Below, piece by piece: positions 48,091 through 61,503 of a stretch of DNA of 64,000 nt. The DNA is from Monosiga brevicollis MX1 (Eukaryota > Opisthokonta > Choanoflagellata > Craspedida > Salpingoecidae): NCBI RefSeq assembly GCF_000002865.3, contig NW_001865043.1:122387-186386 (forward strand), in the 5' to 3' direction. How positions within the stretch are numbered: the first letter of the stretch is position 1; the number at the start of each line of letters is the position of its first letter. The notes under the pieces were generated by a model that worked only from the letters and a program-made list of their open reading frames with translations, had not been told where the DNA came from and made no database searches. Made by a program: the position numbers and the translations under genes.

Positions 48091-48690
48091 GGCAGTGGTG
48101 TGTTTTTGCTTCACATGAAAAGCAGACACCTCGCTTGCGCGCGCCTGGTGCGGATGTGTGTTGAGTCTCTGGTCCCCGACTTGACAGGCGTGTCTAGCGT
48201 CTGGGTTGTTCTACTGTTTATTCCTGCATGTTAAACTTGTCTTGCGTTCCGTCCCGCTTGGCATGCATGGATGGTGTAATTGAGTTGAAAGCTTCAGAAA
48301 ATCGACCCCTGGACTGGTTTGGGCTTGTCGTTGCGTTCCGACCACGAGTATAAAACCTCCACTGTCGCCATTTCAACTCGCACATCTCCTCACCGCTGGC
48401 TTGACGTCCTCGTACCCTTTTACACCTTCCCTTAACCTGTTGTTGAAATCCGTCCTCCGTGGTTCAACACTTGCCTCATCCGGGAATGCAGGTTTTCCTG
48501 GATGTCCAGGAGATATGCCACGCGCGCGTAAGGGGTGTGGACTGGCGGGGCAGAGCACTGCAGACCTAAAAAAACCCGAGCAAGCAAAGAAAAAAAAAAA
48601 ACAGCCAGCACCCTGTGCACCAAGCAACCTGAAATTCACTAAAATTCGATGAAAATTCAAGAAAAATTCGGAAGAAATCAATCACGTGTC

Positions 48691-48740
48691 NNNNNNNNNN
48701 NNNNNNNNNNNNNNNNNNNNNNNNNNNNNNNNNNNNNNNN
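48691..48740. other. Assembly gap (50 N)
   Basis: Undetermined bases directly adjoining a pure GA repeat. Confidence 0.98.
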
Positions 48741-48872
<132 letters not shown>

Positions 48873-48947
48873 GTCAGTCACTTGTTGGCGGCGCGCCGAA
48901 GCCAAGAGGTGTCGGTGGGAGGTGCGAGGCAAAGTGACACATTGATC

Positions 48948-51900
48948 ATGGATGTGCACGGGTTGCCCGGGTCAGCCTCTCTGAGGCTGGAACGGGAGCA
49001 CATTACTGCCTGCATGGGCGTGGTTCAGGACCGGTTACGCCATCACCTGGCGCAGCTCCCCAAGACAGATTGTGCGGCCGCGCTTGCGCCTTCCAGTCTC
49101 ACCGAAAGCACGAGGGTGGTCGTATGCGCGCCGGCGCTCGGTGTGCTAGAAGCCATACTCGTGCTGACACTGCACAAGCTTCAGGCCGTGCTCTGTCTCA
49201 TTGATAGCCGTGACCCACCTCACCGGCAAGCGGCCGTGCTGCAGGACTTCCAGCCTCATCTCGTGCTTCACCACCATACTAGGCCACCACCTGCCACAGA
49301 AACTGATAGCGTCTCAACGTCCAATGATCGTCGTGGCCGCCGCCGAGCCGCCCCTGCTGCTGCGAAGACGCAGGTAGATACAGCCTGGCAACCTGTTTGG
49401 ATCGGTTACGACACCGAGCTGTTCGGTTGCCACTCCTGCACGCCCGCGGGCTTAGCTGCGCGGCTCGGGCAGCTCCTACAGCCGGGTCACGCATCACGCG
49501 CAGAAACGCAACCCGCGTCATCACCTTTGCCCAATCCTGGTGCCATCTCGCATGTCTTCTACACCTCCGGCAGCACCGGTGTGCCAAAGGGCTGCGTGGT
49601 GAGCCGCGCAGCTGTAGACAACTACATTATCGCCAAACGTCGTCGTCTTGGGACCGACGGTAAGCGCCTGTCTCACTGCCCATGGTAATGTGTTTTGTCT
49701 TGGCTTGAGGCATTCTTTATAATGCCCACAAGTTCCACCAAGGAGGGTCGACACAGCAGCAGAATGGACTAAGAGAGCAGAAGACAGAGCGTGATGCACG
49801 CACCCCCATGCTCTCATTCCGCGCCTCCCTCGCCTCGGCTCTTCTTCGTTCAATGATAGAAACATCGGTTGTGCTTTTGGCATCGGGGATTGCTTTCGAC
49901 CCCGGCATGCTGGACATATTGGCAACGTGGCACGACAGCGCCCGCCTGGCCATATGGCAACCAGGCCCCTTGCTGGGCCAACTGTCTCACGTTCTGTCTG
50001 CGACGCGTGCAACACACGTCCTCACGACTCCTGTACTGTGGGCTACGCTCGACACGACCGTAGCTGCTGATCCTGCCAGCTTTCCCTGCCTACGCGTCGT
50101 TGCGCTGGGAGGGGAGGCCATGCCCAGCGCACTCATCGACATCTGGGCCCCCCGCGTCCAGCTATTTAACATCTATGGAGTCACCGAGTGCTGCGGCTAC
50201 CAAACTGCTGGTCAGATGCGAGGGGGCCTGCGTCACGAAGGTCGTCGCCTGGGCGCGCCTTTGGACGGCAATCAGCTGGGGATAATTCCTGCCGGCAACG
50301 GGGATATTCTGCTCCTGGACGCCACTGCGGACGGTCGCATCGTGCTCAATGCAGAGGCCACCGAGAGTGCGTCTTCTTCCGCAGCAACACCGCCAAAAGC
50401 ATCCCCAGCTCGGTCACCTTACGAGGCACCACCGCAGGGCGAACTTTGCATCAGTGGGTCGCAAGTCGGTCGTGGCTATCTTAACCGACCTGACAGTACC
50501 ACCCAGGCTTATCTGACATCCCATGACGGACAAACTTGGTATCGAACCGGAGACATATTGCGTTGGCAGGCAGCGGAGCAATCCTATTGTCTCTTGGGTC
50601 GCCGTGACTTTCAGGTGAAAATCCGCGGCAACCGCGTCCAGCTGGACGAGCTTGAGCACACCGTGCAGGCCGAGCTCTCGTCCTTGGTTCAATCTTGCTT
50701 TGCTGCATACGGACAGCAGCAGCTCGTACTGTGGTTTCGGTTGCACAACCCAAGCGATGAAGGTCGGACTGACTGTGCCCGGCTGCTGATTGCCAGCCTG
50801 TTAAGGCAACGTTTGCCAACACACATGCAACCACATCGCGTCGAGCCAGTCATGGATTGGCCCCTCACGTCCAACGGCAAAGTCAGCCGCCGCCAACTGA
50901 CCGAGGACATTGAAGCATTGCCACCACTACGTCTCGCCACACAAACCAACGACGGCGACCTGCTTGCCCTCCCCCTAGCCGAGTCTGAGTTTGATGCCGA
51001 CAACCATGCCGATGAACTCGCTACTGAAACCAATGCTGCCATGCTGACCGCTCGCACTTGGCTTGCCGATGCGGTGCAGGAGACGCTTGGCTTAAGTCAA
51101 CGGCCACCCTTGGCCCTCTCCTTCATTGAGCTTGGGGGTGACTCGCTATCGGCTTTGCGTGTTGTTCTTGCGCTGCGCCGTGTGGTGGCGGCAGCAAACA
51201 CTGGCGTCAACCAGGAGAGCGCCGACTCTTCACAGCAGCATTTGTTTGGTGAGAACCTTGAAGCGCCTTTCTTTCCACAGCAATTGCTCAGTCATGCCTC
51301 ATTACTGGAGTACGCCAATGATTTGGTGCCACTCATTGCCGGGGCTGAGCATCCATCTTCAACACACAAAGCACCAATTGCATCTTGCCCGGCAGCAACA
51401 AGCGAGACACGGCAGCGGCGTGTGTTACGAGCCATTTTGGCAGGGGATGTGGCTGAGGCCCTCGAACCTTGGTTTCGCATGCAGGCATCGCCAACCCCAA
51501 CGTCAGATGCGCCAACCGGCATAGACAGCACCGCAGTGGTGCAACAAGCGTGTATCGTTGGCAGTTCAGCCTGCGTCACTGTTCTGCTCGAGTCAGACCC
51601 AAGCTTGATGGGTTGTCGGACGGCTAGTGGGGACACCCTGCTGCATCTTGCCGCGCGCACGCCTGCCGTCAGCCTGCTTAAGAAGCTACTAGACCGCCCG
51701 CGCGCAGCTCTGCTGTGCAATGACGATGGACAAACAGCATTGCACGTGGCAGCACGAGCAGGTGCGGGCACCAGTGTCATAGAACTGCTCGTGGCTGCCG
51801 CAAATGAGGTCTCGGGGGCTCGCGGCAATGGTGTTAACATTTCAGATCGCTGGGGCCGCACACCGCTACACTGGGCGGTCCAGAATGGGCACCTGATTAG

Positions 51901-52096
51901 TGTACAGGCGCTTCTGCAACATGGCGCTCAGGCTCGGGCGGAGGATGCACAGGGTGAAACGCCTTTGGCCATTGCGGAGCGCCGGGCACAATGTCGAGCT
52001 CAGCGGCCGGATGGTCTTCGGCCCTCGGTGTTTGGAGCCATTGCCACCGCGCTAGGGGGATCCGGCAAGACCCAGCGTCTGGATAAGAGCTCGTGA
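48948..52096 (+). CDS. NRPS-like adenylation-PCP protein with C-terminal ankyrin repeats
   Basis: Two exons: 48948-49659 and 49860-52096, joined in phase 1, 982 aa. Adenylation motifs appear in order: A3 FYTSGSTGVPKG (about residue 204), A4-like VVLLASGIAFDPG, A5 NIYGVTECCG (about 341), A7 YRTGD (about 465), A8 GRRDFQVKIRGNRVQLDELE and A10 LTSNGKVSRRQL (about 576). A peptidyl-carrier domain follows with FIELGGDSLSALRV (about 662; Ser is the phosphopantetheine site). The C-terminal third has ankyrin repeats (GDTLLHLAART, GQTALHVAARAG, GRTPLHWAVQNGH, ALLQHGA). The A-PCP part resembles AASDH/ACSF4 and Ebony-type enzymes, which activate an amino or carboxylic acid and load it on the carrier. No condensation, reductase, thioesterase or PQQ-propeller domain follows. 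The ATG at 48948 was chosen because the frame upstream enters the GA repeat. Confidence 0.88.
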
Positions 52097-52574
52097 TGCT
52101 CTGAGGAGTTCTGACATCGTAGGTTAGGCACGAGAATAATTGAACTTTAATTTGTTGGATGGGCGCTTTTGATTCACAGGTCAATTTGTTATCACGTTAC
52201 GAAGGGAGATGATGCCCCTTTGTACACACGTCAAGAATCAGAAAGGAGACTGTCATACCATGAACACACATTTCACCCAAAAGAATACGCAAAACTCAAA
52301 AAAAGGTGCAAAAAACACTTCAGCGACTAGCCAAAAGCCAAGCCTCGGCCACAATATCACAACACGCTGCCCTAAAGCTTGTTGAAAAGCTCGGAATAGG
52401 AAGAGACGGCACATGACGAAAAATGATAACGATTCACATACAACACAAGCTAGCATCCTGAAAAAAAAAAGAAAAAAAAAGGTGTACGTCATTTGTCTGG
52501 ACGTACGCCAGCTGAGCCTAAGTTGAAAAAGCGTCTGCGCAACAAAACACTGTGGCATTAAAATATGAAGTTGT

Positions 52575-55500
52575 TCAGTGAACGCCAGTCTGAAGCGTGT
52601 CCTCTTGCTGATCCTTCACCAGATCTAAGAACACTTGCTCAAGGGTCGTCTGGGACACTGAGTAGTCCTCGAGACCAAATTCGTTCTTGGCCTCCTCCAA
52701 AGTTTTGAAGACAAAAGGCCACGACTTTTCACCGAGCAGCTCGTACTTGAGCAGGCCCTGGTGCTCGTCCTTGAGACGTCGCTGAGGGAACTTTTTGCCC
52801 AGGAAGTCTTTGAACGCATCGACACGCAACGGGTCCATCTTGGTTTCCAGAGTCAAGCCCTGGCCAAAGCGGTTCTTCAGATGCTGCAGGCTGCCAATGC
52901 AACGGAAACGTCCATTGACCATGATGGCGATACGCGTGCACAATGCCTAAGAGAGAACACCAAGGCAAGATGCAGAGAAGATGAGGCATGGGGCTGGTGC
53001 GCGACAACCTGAGCACGAGGCGCGCAGCTGACCTCACACTCCTCCATGGAGTGGCTCGTGAGCACAATCGAGCGGCCACCCTTCATGGCCTCAAGCAGCG
53101 CATCCCACAAGAAGCGGCGCGCACCAGGGTCCATGCCTGTATCAAGTCAAAGCATCGCAATCCGTATGAATAAAAGGACAAGGGGAAAAAGAGTCTAGCG
53201 AGTTGTTCAGCCCCTCAGGCGGGGCATTGATACCAAAAGAATTCATGACATACCTGTCGTAGGCTCATCAAGGAGAACGAGGGGGCTCGGTCCACACAAA
53301 GCCACAGCCGTGCTCAGCTTGCGCTTGTTGCCACCAGAGTAAGTACCACAATACTTGTCCGCATACTTTTCCAGCATCAAGCCGTTGATGAGATCGGTCA
53401 CGACCGAGGGAATGCGGCTCTCTGGTACACCGCGTAGACGAGCATACTACAATCGGGAACAGCCATCAGAGAAAGAGTCAATATTATTTCGGCTTGTCGC
53501 CTGGATCGAGCATGCACGCGCTTATAAGGAGGTGGATACAAGTGCCTTGTGCGTACCATGGTCAAAAGCTCGCGACCAGTCATGAGCTCAATCAGGCCAT
53601 CAAACTGCGGCGTGTAGCCCATGAGGCGGCGGGCCTCGCTCATATTGCTATGAATGTCGAAGCCCTTGATGAATGCCGTGCCCTCGGAGGGAGGCACATC
53701 ACCCGTCAGCATTTTGAACGTGGTTGTCTTGCCCGCGCCTGCGCGCAAGGATTCACAGCGAGCAGGGAGTAAGTAAGAGGTCGAACAAGCTGCGTCGGGA
53801 CCAGCGTGGAGCGCATGTCGCCTCTTACGCACCATTGACGCCCAGCAACCCAAAGCAGTTGCCTTGCTTGACAGCCAAATTCATGTGGTTGACAGCCACC
53901 TTGCGCTCGCCCTTTCGCGAGTAGACCTGTTCCAAAGCCGTCAATGACGAGAAGGGCCGTGGCCGTCCGTGAGGGCATCCGACCACAAGTAAGCTTGAAC
54001 TCTTCTGTGTATCAGAGTGACAACCCGTTCCACACGCCCAACTCACTTTGCTCATGTCTTCGATGACCAGGACGTTATCCGAGTCGTTCAGAGATACTCC
54101 CATGTGCTTGTCGTGCACGGAGCCATGGCGCTTGCCAGATGCCTGTCAGAGTGTCAAAACTGTAAGACCAGACTGACTGGACACTCAACAAAACAAAAAC
54201 AAAAAGCAGCAACATCATGTCCAAACGTAAGGCGGAAATCGTTGTGTAGAATACATACAATTGATTCGACGGCACGGCGTTCGGCGGCCACGTCCTCGTC
54301 TTCAGGGTGCGAGTCCCGGGCCACCTTGCCCGTGCGCTTGCTAGTGCAAGAGAAGAGACGTGCTTCAATGGCCAGGAGCAACAGGAAATAGACGATGGCT
54401 TGTACTACCATGCACAGCGCGTAGCGGCCAATACCCGGCGTTTCCATCGACCAGTAGTTGGTTTGGCAGGTGAGCTGATAAGGCTCCGAGCCCACATTGG
54501 CACTGGCTTTGAGATTGCAGCACTGCTGAGCGGTAACTTCATCAGCGGAGATGTTGAGGTATTCCGCACACAGCGGCTTGAGAGCGTCGACCACCTCCAT
54601 GTTTTGATAGTTGGTGAACATGTCTGACAAGCCCTGGCCAAAGCAGTAGTTGGGCAAAAATAGGAACGCATTTTTGAGCTGATTTGCGGTGTCGGGATCG
54701 ACCGTGCCCAAGATGCTGACGGTCAACATGGCAGCCAAGCCCGAGGCCTGAGGTACGTAGACACACACAGGGCAGCCGGTCAGAGGCGGTCAAAGGGACG
54801 AACATAAGAAACACATAAGAAGCACAGCGAGCCAGTTCACGCATGCTTGCGCATCGCGCCGGATGCGCATCCGGCAAGGGCGAGGCGGAACGGGGCGTAC
54901 GATATTGATAATGACCATAAAGGCATAGGCAAACGCCGCCTGGCTGAAGAGGAAGGAGAAGAGGTACATGGAGGGGATCACGGCCAGGCCATAAAGAATG
55001 AAAAGAATCAGCACATAAGCCAGACGCTCATGGGAGTACTCCTCCACGTTGAAGCAGAGGAAGAGAATCAGACAGCCAATCGTAGGCAGCATAAAGTTGA
55101 CCATGTCCCACATGTACGAGCTCAGCCAATAACTATCGCCGTCCGACATTCAGAGCAAAATAAGCAACGTGCAAACCGCTAGGGGTGCGCGCGGTGGTGG
55201 ATGTCGGCGGATTGGGATCGAGATGCAGGTACCTGACAACATCGACGCCGCTCACAAACTGAATATGCTTTGCCTTGTTGGATCGCTGCAGGCGGAAGCA
55301 GTACCAAAGCGGGCGCACGTGAATGAGAGGACGGACAGACCCATGCAAACGAAGCGTGCCGGTTTCAACGATCGCCTGGCATCGGCGCGCTCACCTCCGT
55401 CACAAGAAACAGGATGAAGCTGGAGGCAAGGAAAGCCATGCCAAAGACGATGGTAAAGGCAATGTAGAAGCCCATCATGCTGTCAGCCTGATCCTGAGCC

Positions 55501-58500
55501 AACTCGAGTGAATTGCGTGGCAAAGGCGCATTGGTGGCCCGAAGGGACAGATCGGGGTTTTGCAACGTCATGCGCAGGACGGCGTTCTGGGCCATTCCAA
55601 AGGCCTCAGCGAGAGAGTGGTAGGCAGCACCATTGAACATGACAGTCAGTTCGGCACTGTTGAAAGCAAACATATCCATGGTGTTGTAGCGGGCTAGCTC
55701 ACGCGGCCGACCATCAATCGTGCCCAAGATGTAGCCACTCAGGTTGCTCCAAGTGCCTGTTAACGGAAGGGTGCTAAACCCTGTATTTTCGGTGAAAAGC
55801 GCGTTCCAAATTTTAGCCAAGGCGGTCGATTCGGCGGTAGGATCGGCAGCACTGCTGGAGCGGTCCGTGTAGTAGACGTCGACTTGGTCGTAGTGTTGAT
55901 CGAGTTGCCACAGCTGGCGAGCAGGGCTGTCTGATACACCCGGGTTGGTCTTGGCCACAAGAAGAGCGATAAAGACGAATGCCATGGGTAGCAGCAACTG
56001 GGTCAGGATGGCCCACTTGTTGCGCGAGGAGTGGAGGAGGCGCTTGATGAAGAGGGCGCGGAGCTGCTGCAATTTGAGGGCCATGCCGCGGTTGAGCACG
56101 TCAAAGTTGCCCGTCGGCATGGCAATGAGAGCATCCTTGTCGTTGCCATCGTAGTCTGTGGAGGATTCATCTTGAAGCGCGGCAAGCTGGCGGCGGCGCT
56201 CCTCAATGCGCTGTTGAATATCAATCTTCTCGGAATCATCGCTCAATTCGCCGACCTTGAGAAAGACCTCTTCCATGGTAGTGATGGAGATGCCATAGCT
56301 CATGATGCCCAATTCTTTTTGCTGTGCATCGAGGTCCTCAAACATGGCCGGGAAGCTTTCGGCTGCCGAGCGGGGTAGAATAAAAGACGTGTCGGCACCA
56401 AGCTACGGAAAAAAACAAAAACAAATTTGCCACAGGTGAGCCAAGCCATGATATATTCACAATGGATGCAAGGGTCCTGGGTGCAAAAAAAAAAAAAAAA
56501 CAAGGGTGGACCGCCGTACATCGCCTTCCAGCTCCACATCGGGGACGTGCTTTTTGATTGCCTTCTGAACGCGCTTGGTGTCGAAATTATCACCCTTGAC
56601 CACTGTCATGTGGTAGCCACGGCCAAAGCGTGACTTGAGAAACATGGAGCTTCCGCAGCACACGACATGGCCTGCCGACATGATGGCAACGCGGTCTCCC
56701 AGCAGGTCGGCTTCATCTGCCATATTGACACACAGGCATGTGAGATTTGCGCATAAAAATGAGACTTTGAGAGCGCGCGCGGGCGCGGGTGTGTGTGTGT
56801 CTGTTGAGCCACGTGTCAAAGCGAAAGTGCCGACATGTTCACGTACCAAGAAAGTGAGTACTGAGGAGCATGGTGCGACCTTCCTTGAAGCGGGTGAGCA
56901 AATCCCAGGTGGCGCGTCGTGCCGCCGGGTCCATGCCTGAGGTAGGCTCATCCAAGATGACCACTACAATAGCGAGAGGCCAGGCGCAGACAGAGGTTGA
57001 GATCAACCAAGCACGACTGTCAACATGACATATGGACGCGCGCGCGCGTGTGTGGGCGAAGGAGATCAAACGCAACGAGTGAGACTGACCCTTTGATCCA
57101 CCAATCAAGGCAATGGCACAGGAGAGCTTGCGCTTCATGCCACCAGAAAGGGTAGAGCTTTGGGCATGACGCTTGTCGGGGAGCTTGAGTGCATCGATCA
57201 TCTCATCGACGTGGCCTTGAATTTCAGGCTCGGGCACACCCTTGAGCTTGCAGAAAAAGCGCAGGTGCTCCTCAACGGTCAATGTGTCGAACAGGATATC
57301 GTGTTGCGGACAAATACCCTGCGGGTGTTCAGCGCACAAGGTCTCCGATGAAATGCGACCGAGACAACTTTTCGCGGTTGAGATTTGAGCAGTGCAAGGC
57401 GGACGAGTCTCTGATAGGGGACGTACCAGCGATCCTCGAACGCCATCAATGTCTTGGCGAATGTCAAAGCCGTTGACAACGGCGCTGCCCGCTGTGGGGG
57501 GATATAAACCTTTGGTCGATTCAACACGTTTGAGAGTGAGGGCAAGCTAAGACTGGGCGGGCACAGGCGTAGCAAGAAGCCAAAAGTAGTCGTCACATTA
57601 CCAGTAAGGACGCTCATCGTCGTAGTTTTGCCGGCACCTGTGGCGAGATGCGGTTGCCAGGCGGTCAGACAATGGCCCACATTTGCCTTTGATCGAGAAG
57701 TTAGGGCCCCGTGGAAGATGGCATACCGTTGTGGCCCAGGAGGGCAGTAATTTGTCCTTCAAACATGTTGAGGGTGGTGCCGTTGACGGCCACCTTGTCA
57801 CCAAAGACCTTGCGCAGATTTTGGATGCGAATACCAGCATGCGCATCCAGGGGATCGTTTTCAAAGTTGCGGTCATCACGACTGACCACCTTGGCGATGT
57901 CCGAGTTGAGCAAAGGGGCTTCTTCAGCACGGTGCTGCGGAAACCAGTACTGGGACTGGACAAAGAAGTACCAAGGCTTGGGGATGCCATATTGGCCTGG
58001 GAAGACGTTCTCAATGTACCATGTGAGAACCAGGTAGATGAGGGCATCGACGATGAACATGCCCATGACGGTGGCAAAGGTGAAGGGATCATCCACGGAT
58101 ACGGGCTTGTGAATGTTGCTCCACTGCACACCGTCACCCTGGGCCTCAAACTGGCTAAGAAGGTTCGCACCAATGGCCATGCCCGTGGTGGAGATGGTGC
58201 ACCACCCGGTCTTGGCCGCGACCGTGAGTGTCTGGTAGCGAGGGGACACGAACATGTAGGGCACGTAGGTGCCGAACCAGATGATGCCACCAGCGGCGGC
58301 ACCTGTGGCGGCAGAGGTGAAGAGGGTGGAGATGAGGAAGCAGAGGGAGATGGTGGCGAGGGCAAAGAGCGTGAAGAAGACGAGCACGACGGAGGGGTCG
58401 CTGTTGGCCAGCACGTTGGAAAACTTCATGATGAAGGTGCAAAGAAAGACGGAGATGAAGAGGAAAGCAAAGGCTTGGATGAACCAGGCCGTCCAATGGA

Positions 58501-59927
58501 TCCAGTTGCGCAGGCCCATCATTTTCATGCTCTCCTTGAGGCGGCGCTCCTTCTCATGCACGAGATTGCGGACGACGGTGACCGAGGTGAAGATAAGGGC
58601 TAGCATGAGAAAGAGCGGAAGGCCAAATTGAATGGCGTAGATGAAGCCGTCGTCAGAATACTCTGGGTATGGCATGCGCTGCAAGCGAAGGTTAAGGAGC
58701 GCTGTGCGAGCAGCGGCGGCAGCGGCGTTGTCCACGGCAGCATGTGAGGCGGCAGCGTTGGCAATGAAGTCCATCATGCCCAGGAATGAATGTTCAAAGT
58801 AGCCAGGCAGGCCACCAAGACTGAGATCATAGTCTGAGTCATCACGCGGGCCCAGTGGTGGGAAAAAAGGAAAGGTCGATTCGGTCTCCCACGTTTGGGG
58901 GTCGTTGTCATCGGCAGCCGCGTAACCGCCTGGAGTGGACTCGAAACGGAGACTATAGTCGTAGATGTTGTTTGTGATGTTGAATACGATACCCACGCGG
59001 CAGCCAAGGAGCTCCGTTGTAGTGAGGTTCGCCACCTGGTGGAAGAAAAAGGAGGTATGGCGTGAGGCTGCTGCTCGATGCTTTTGTGTTGCCGACCGTG
59101 TTCTCAATGGTTGGTTTCCTGTCTTGCCCTTTTTCAACCAGGCAGAACCGTGCGAGTTTGAGGTGGCATGACGAGGCGTACCAGGGTCTCCTCAGAAGGA
59201 AATTCAGAGGTGGTGAGGGAAAAATTGGTCATGTTGGGAAGGTTGGGTTTAAGCAATGCGATGGTCTCGTTGAGGTCCGTTGAGACGAGCCCAGCCAACT
59301 CTTTGGCGCTATCAGCATCTGAGCCCTCTTGCCAGGTGTAGGCCAACTATGGACGTTGCAGCGCGTCGTCATACAAAAGGCAATGTCAAGGGGTGGGGGG
59401 GAGCCAGAGGATACTGCTCTCTTTGGAGCACGGTCGACGGACCTGATAAGAGTCGCAGCGAGCTGCAATGAGACCCCAGGGTAGACCTGTATAGTTGGAG
59501 GTTGGGTCTGACGGTCCAAATGGTTCGTACGTGCAGCCGCCCACGCACTGTACGAGGGCACGGAGTCGGTGAATTTTGAGCACACGAGTAAGGCAAGCGT
59601 GAGCTGTTAGTGCCAAGTTGCGGTCGCGGGAGGAGCACTGGCAGCGGCAGGCGGCAGGCAACGTACGGCTTGCTTGGCGTTGTTTTTCGTGACATGACGG
59701 ACAGCAGCCAGAATCAGGATGAAGAGAACGGGCAGAATGATCTCAAAGAGAGTAAAAAACTGTGAGCAAGCAACAAAAGCAAAAGTGACAGCGACGGAAG
59801 ATGAGCACGTGCGTCACAACCAGGCAGAGGGGACAGGGGAGGAGTGACGCACGGGTCGGCGGCGGGCAAGAGTAAAGTTTTTCCAGAGCAGCAGGCGCAA
59901 TTGCCGCCAGGTGGATTGCGGCGCCAT
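52575..59927 (-). CDS. Full-length ABCA-family transporter
   Basis: A complete gene from ATG 59927 ([20 protein letters not shown], the ABCA N-terminal signature) to TGA at 52575, in more than 20 exons and roughly 1,700 aa. Order: TM1, large extracytosolic loop (about 58.7-59.7 kb), helices 2-6 (about 57.9-58.7 kb), NBD1 with [45 protein letters not shown] and [13 protein letters not shown], a regulatory segment (about 56.1-56.3 kb), TMD2 (about 54.2-56.0 kb), and NBD2 with [33 protein letters not shown] and [10 protein letters not shown]. It ends in the ABCA regulatory tail ([16 protein letters not shown]). Both sites look intact. ABCA proteins move lipids across or out of membranes. Which animal subgroup it matches cannot be decided by eye. 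Both Walker A motifs are cut by a phase-1 intron in the same glycine. Confidence 0.93.
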
Positions 59928-61503
59928 GCCACTGGTGGGTGGGTGGGGCGGCGCAGTCGACTGTGCCAAGTCAAGGTGGAGGGGTGAGCTACAAGCGTTT
60001 TAATGCTATGATGCTCTCTCGTCTCGAGATTGCGGCTGAATGGTGACGGGGCTGCTTCAAAAAGGAAAATGACGGTCAATGCCCAGTCGTGTTGGAGCTA
60101 ATCTAGTGCGTGCGTACCTTGAGTAGCCGTGAGGAGGGCTGTTGAAGAGTCCTTGTCGGTGGGATCACTACACGTCGGAGCACGCGGGGGGGGAGTATGT
60201 GCGCACAATACACACGTAAGGTCAACGTGCCACGCAGCAGACACCTCTGATCCCAAAGGCAGCTAAACAGGCTAATAGGTACCCCCGAAAAAAATGCAGG
60301 ACGTGGACATATGTGTACCACCCCCTCCTGGTCCAACACCCTTCCTTCCCCTTTGCCTCTTGCCCGCTTTTACTGGCCGCCGCCGTAGATCAAACGGGGT
60401 CTGTGTGTGTGTGTGTGTGTGTGTGCAGGTTTTACCCTCTTCTCCAAAAAAATGACTCTTGTTGTTCACGTTCATGTTGATAACGTGAACAAGAAGAGAG
60501 AGAAGGCAGTGAGAAACTCGTTTCCCAGACATGATGCTATGACGTTGAGATTCGTTGTGTGTGTGTGTGTGGGTGTGTGTGTGCAGGCTTTTCCTTGTGT
60601 TGTTCCTTACGTTGTTCTCTTTATTCTTCTCGTTGTTCCCTTTGTTGTTCTCTGTGTTCTTCTCTTTGTTGTTTTTTTTTTTGGGTTCTTGTTCATATGG
60701 CATTGGATAGGGGGAGCTGGGACCATAGGGCGGCGGGGTCGGTGGGCCGAGGCGGTGTGTACATTAGCACTGATCCGGCCACACATACACACACACACAC
60801 ACACGCACACACACACTCATAGGGACACAACTCGGCTTTCCAACCTCTCGTGCACAACATGGTGCTGCGATCTGGACAAAAAGTACATGTGCTTGAATCC
60901 TCCTTATCCCTCTCGTCCTAGATTCCTAGAGCGTGATGATCTCGGGCAGAGGCGATAGCGGTGTATTCAGGACCGGGAACGAGCGGAACGAGCGGAAGGA
61001 ACCTACACGAGCAGTCACCAACAGGAGACAGGGCAAAAGCACAGCAACGGCAGACGGGAAAGTGGTATACCGGCTGCCCTTTTGCGCACAGCCGAGCGGT
61101 GTTACGTGTGTGCCACTTGGCAGTGAGGACACATTCCGTTTTGGAGGATGTGTTGACAGACGGCTTGGACACAGGTAACTGACGCAGTGCATCCCGTTGT
61201 AGGAAGCTGTACGTATCGCTGCCGTTTGTGGTGGGTCTAGCAGGCTAGTACGTACGGTTGGACCGTCAATTATTACACAAACAGCATGCACAATAATAAA
61301 CACTGAATGCCTTGACATTCACTTATGGGACAAGCTTTCTGGCCATGTTGTACAGATAAATATGGCGGTTAGAGCACAGCAGAGAGTCAAACTGCAACAT
61401 GCAGATAGTGATACAGCGAGACAGGTGGCTGTCTGTCATTCATCATCTCGCATCCCATTTGTGATCCAGCAGGGATCGGGCATAATGGCAATAATTACTT
61501 CTT
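59928..61503. other. Intergenic region with CA/GT microsatellites
   Basis: GT runs at 60402-60425 and about 60556-60583, TTGTTC/GTTGTT patches (60598-60680) and a CA run at 60782-60817. The divergent-looking open frames here are repeat-derived. No gene is supported. Confidence 0.6.

Noticed and set aside
53825-54118. Frames ending at the Walker A of the ABCA gene as truncated genes
   Set aside because: They are exons. The frame resumes in phase after an intron at 53738.
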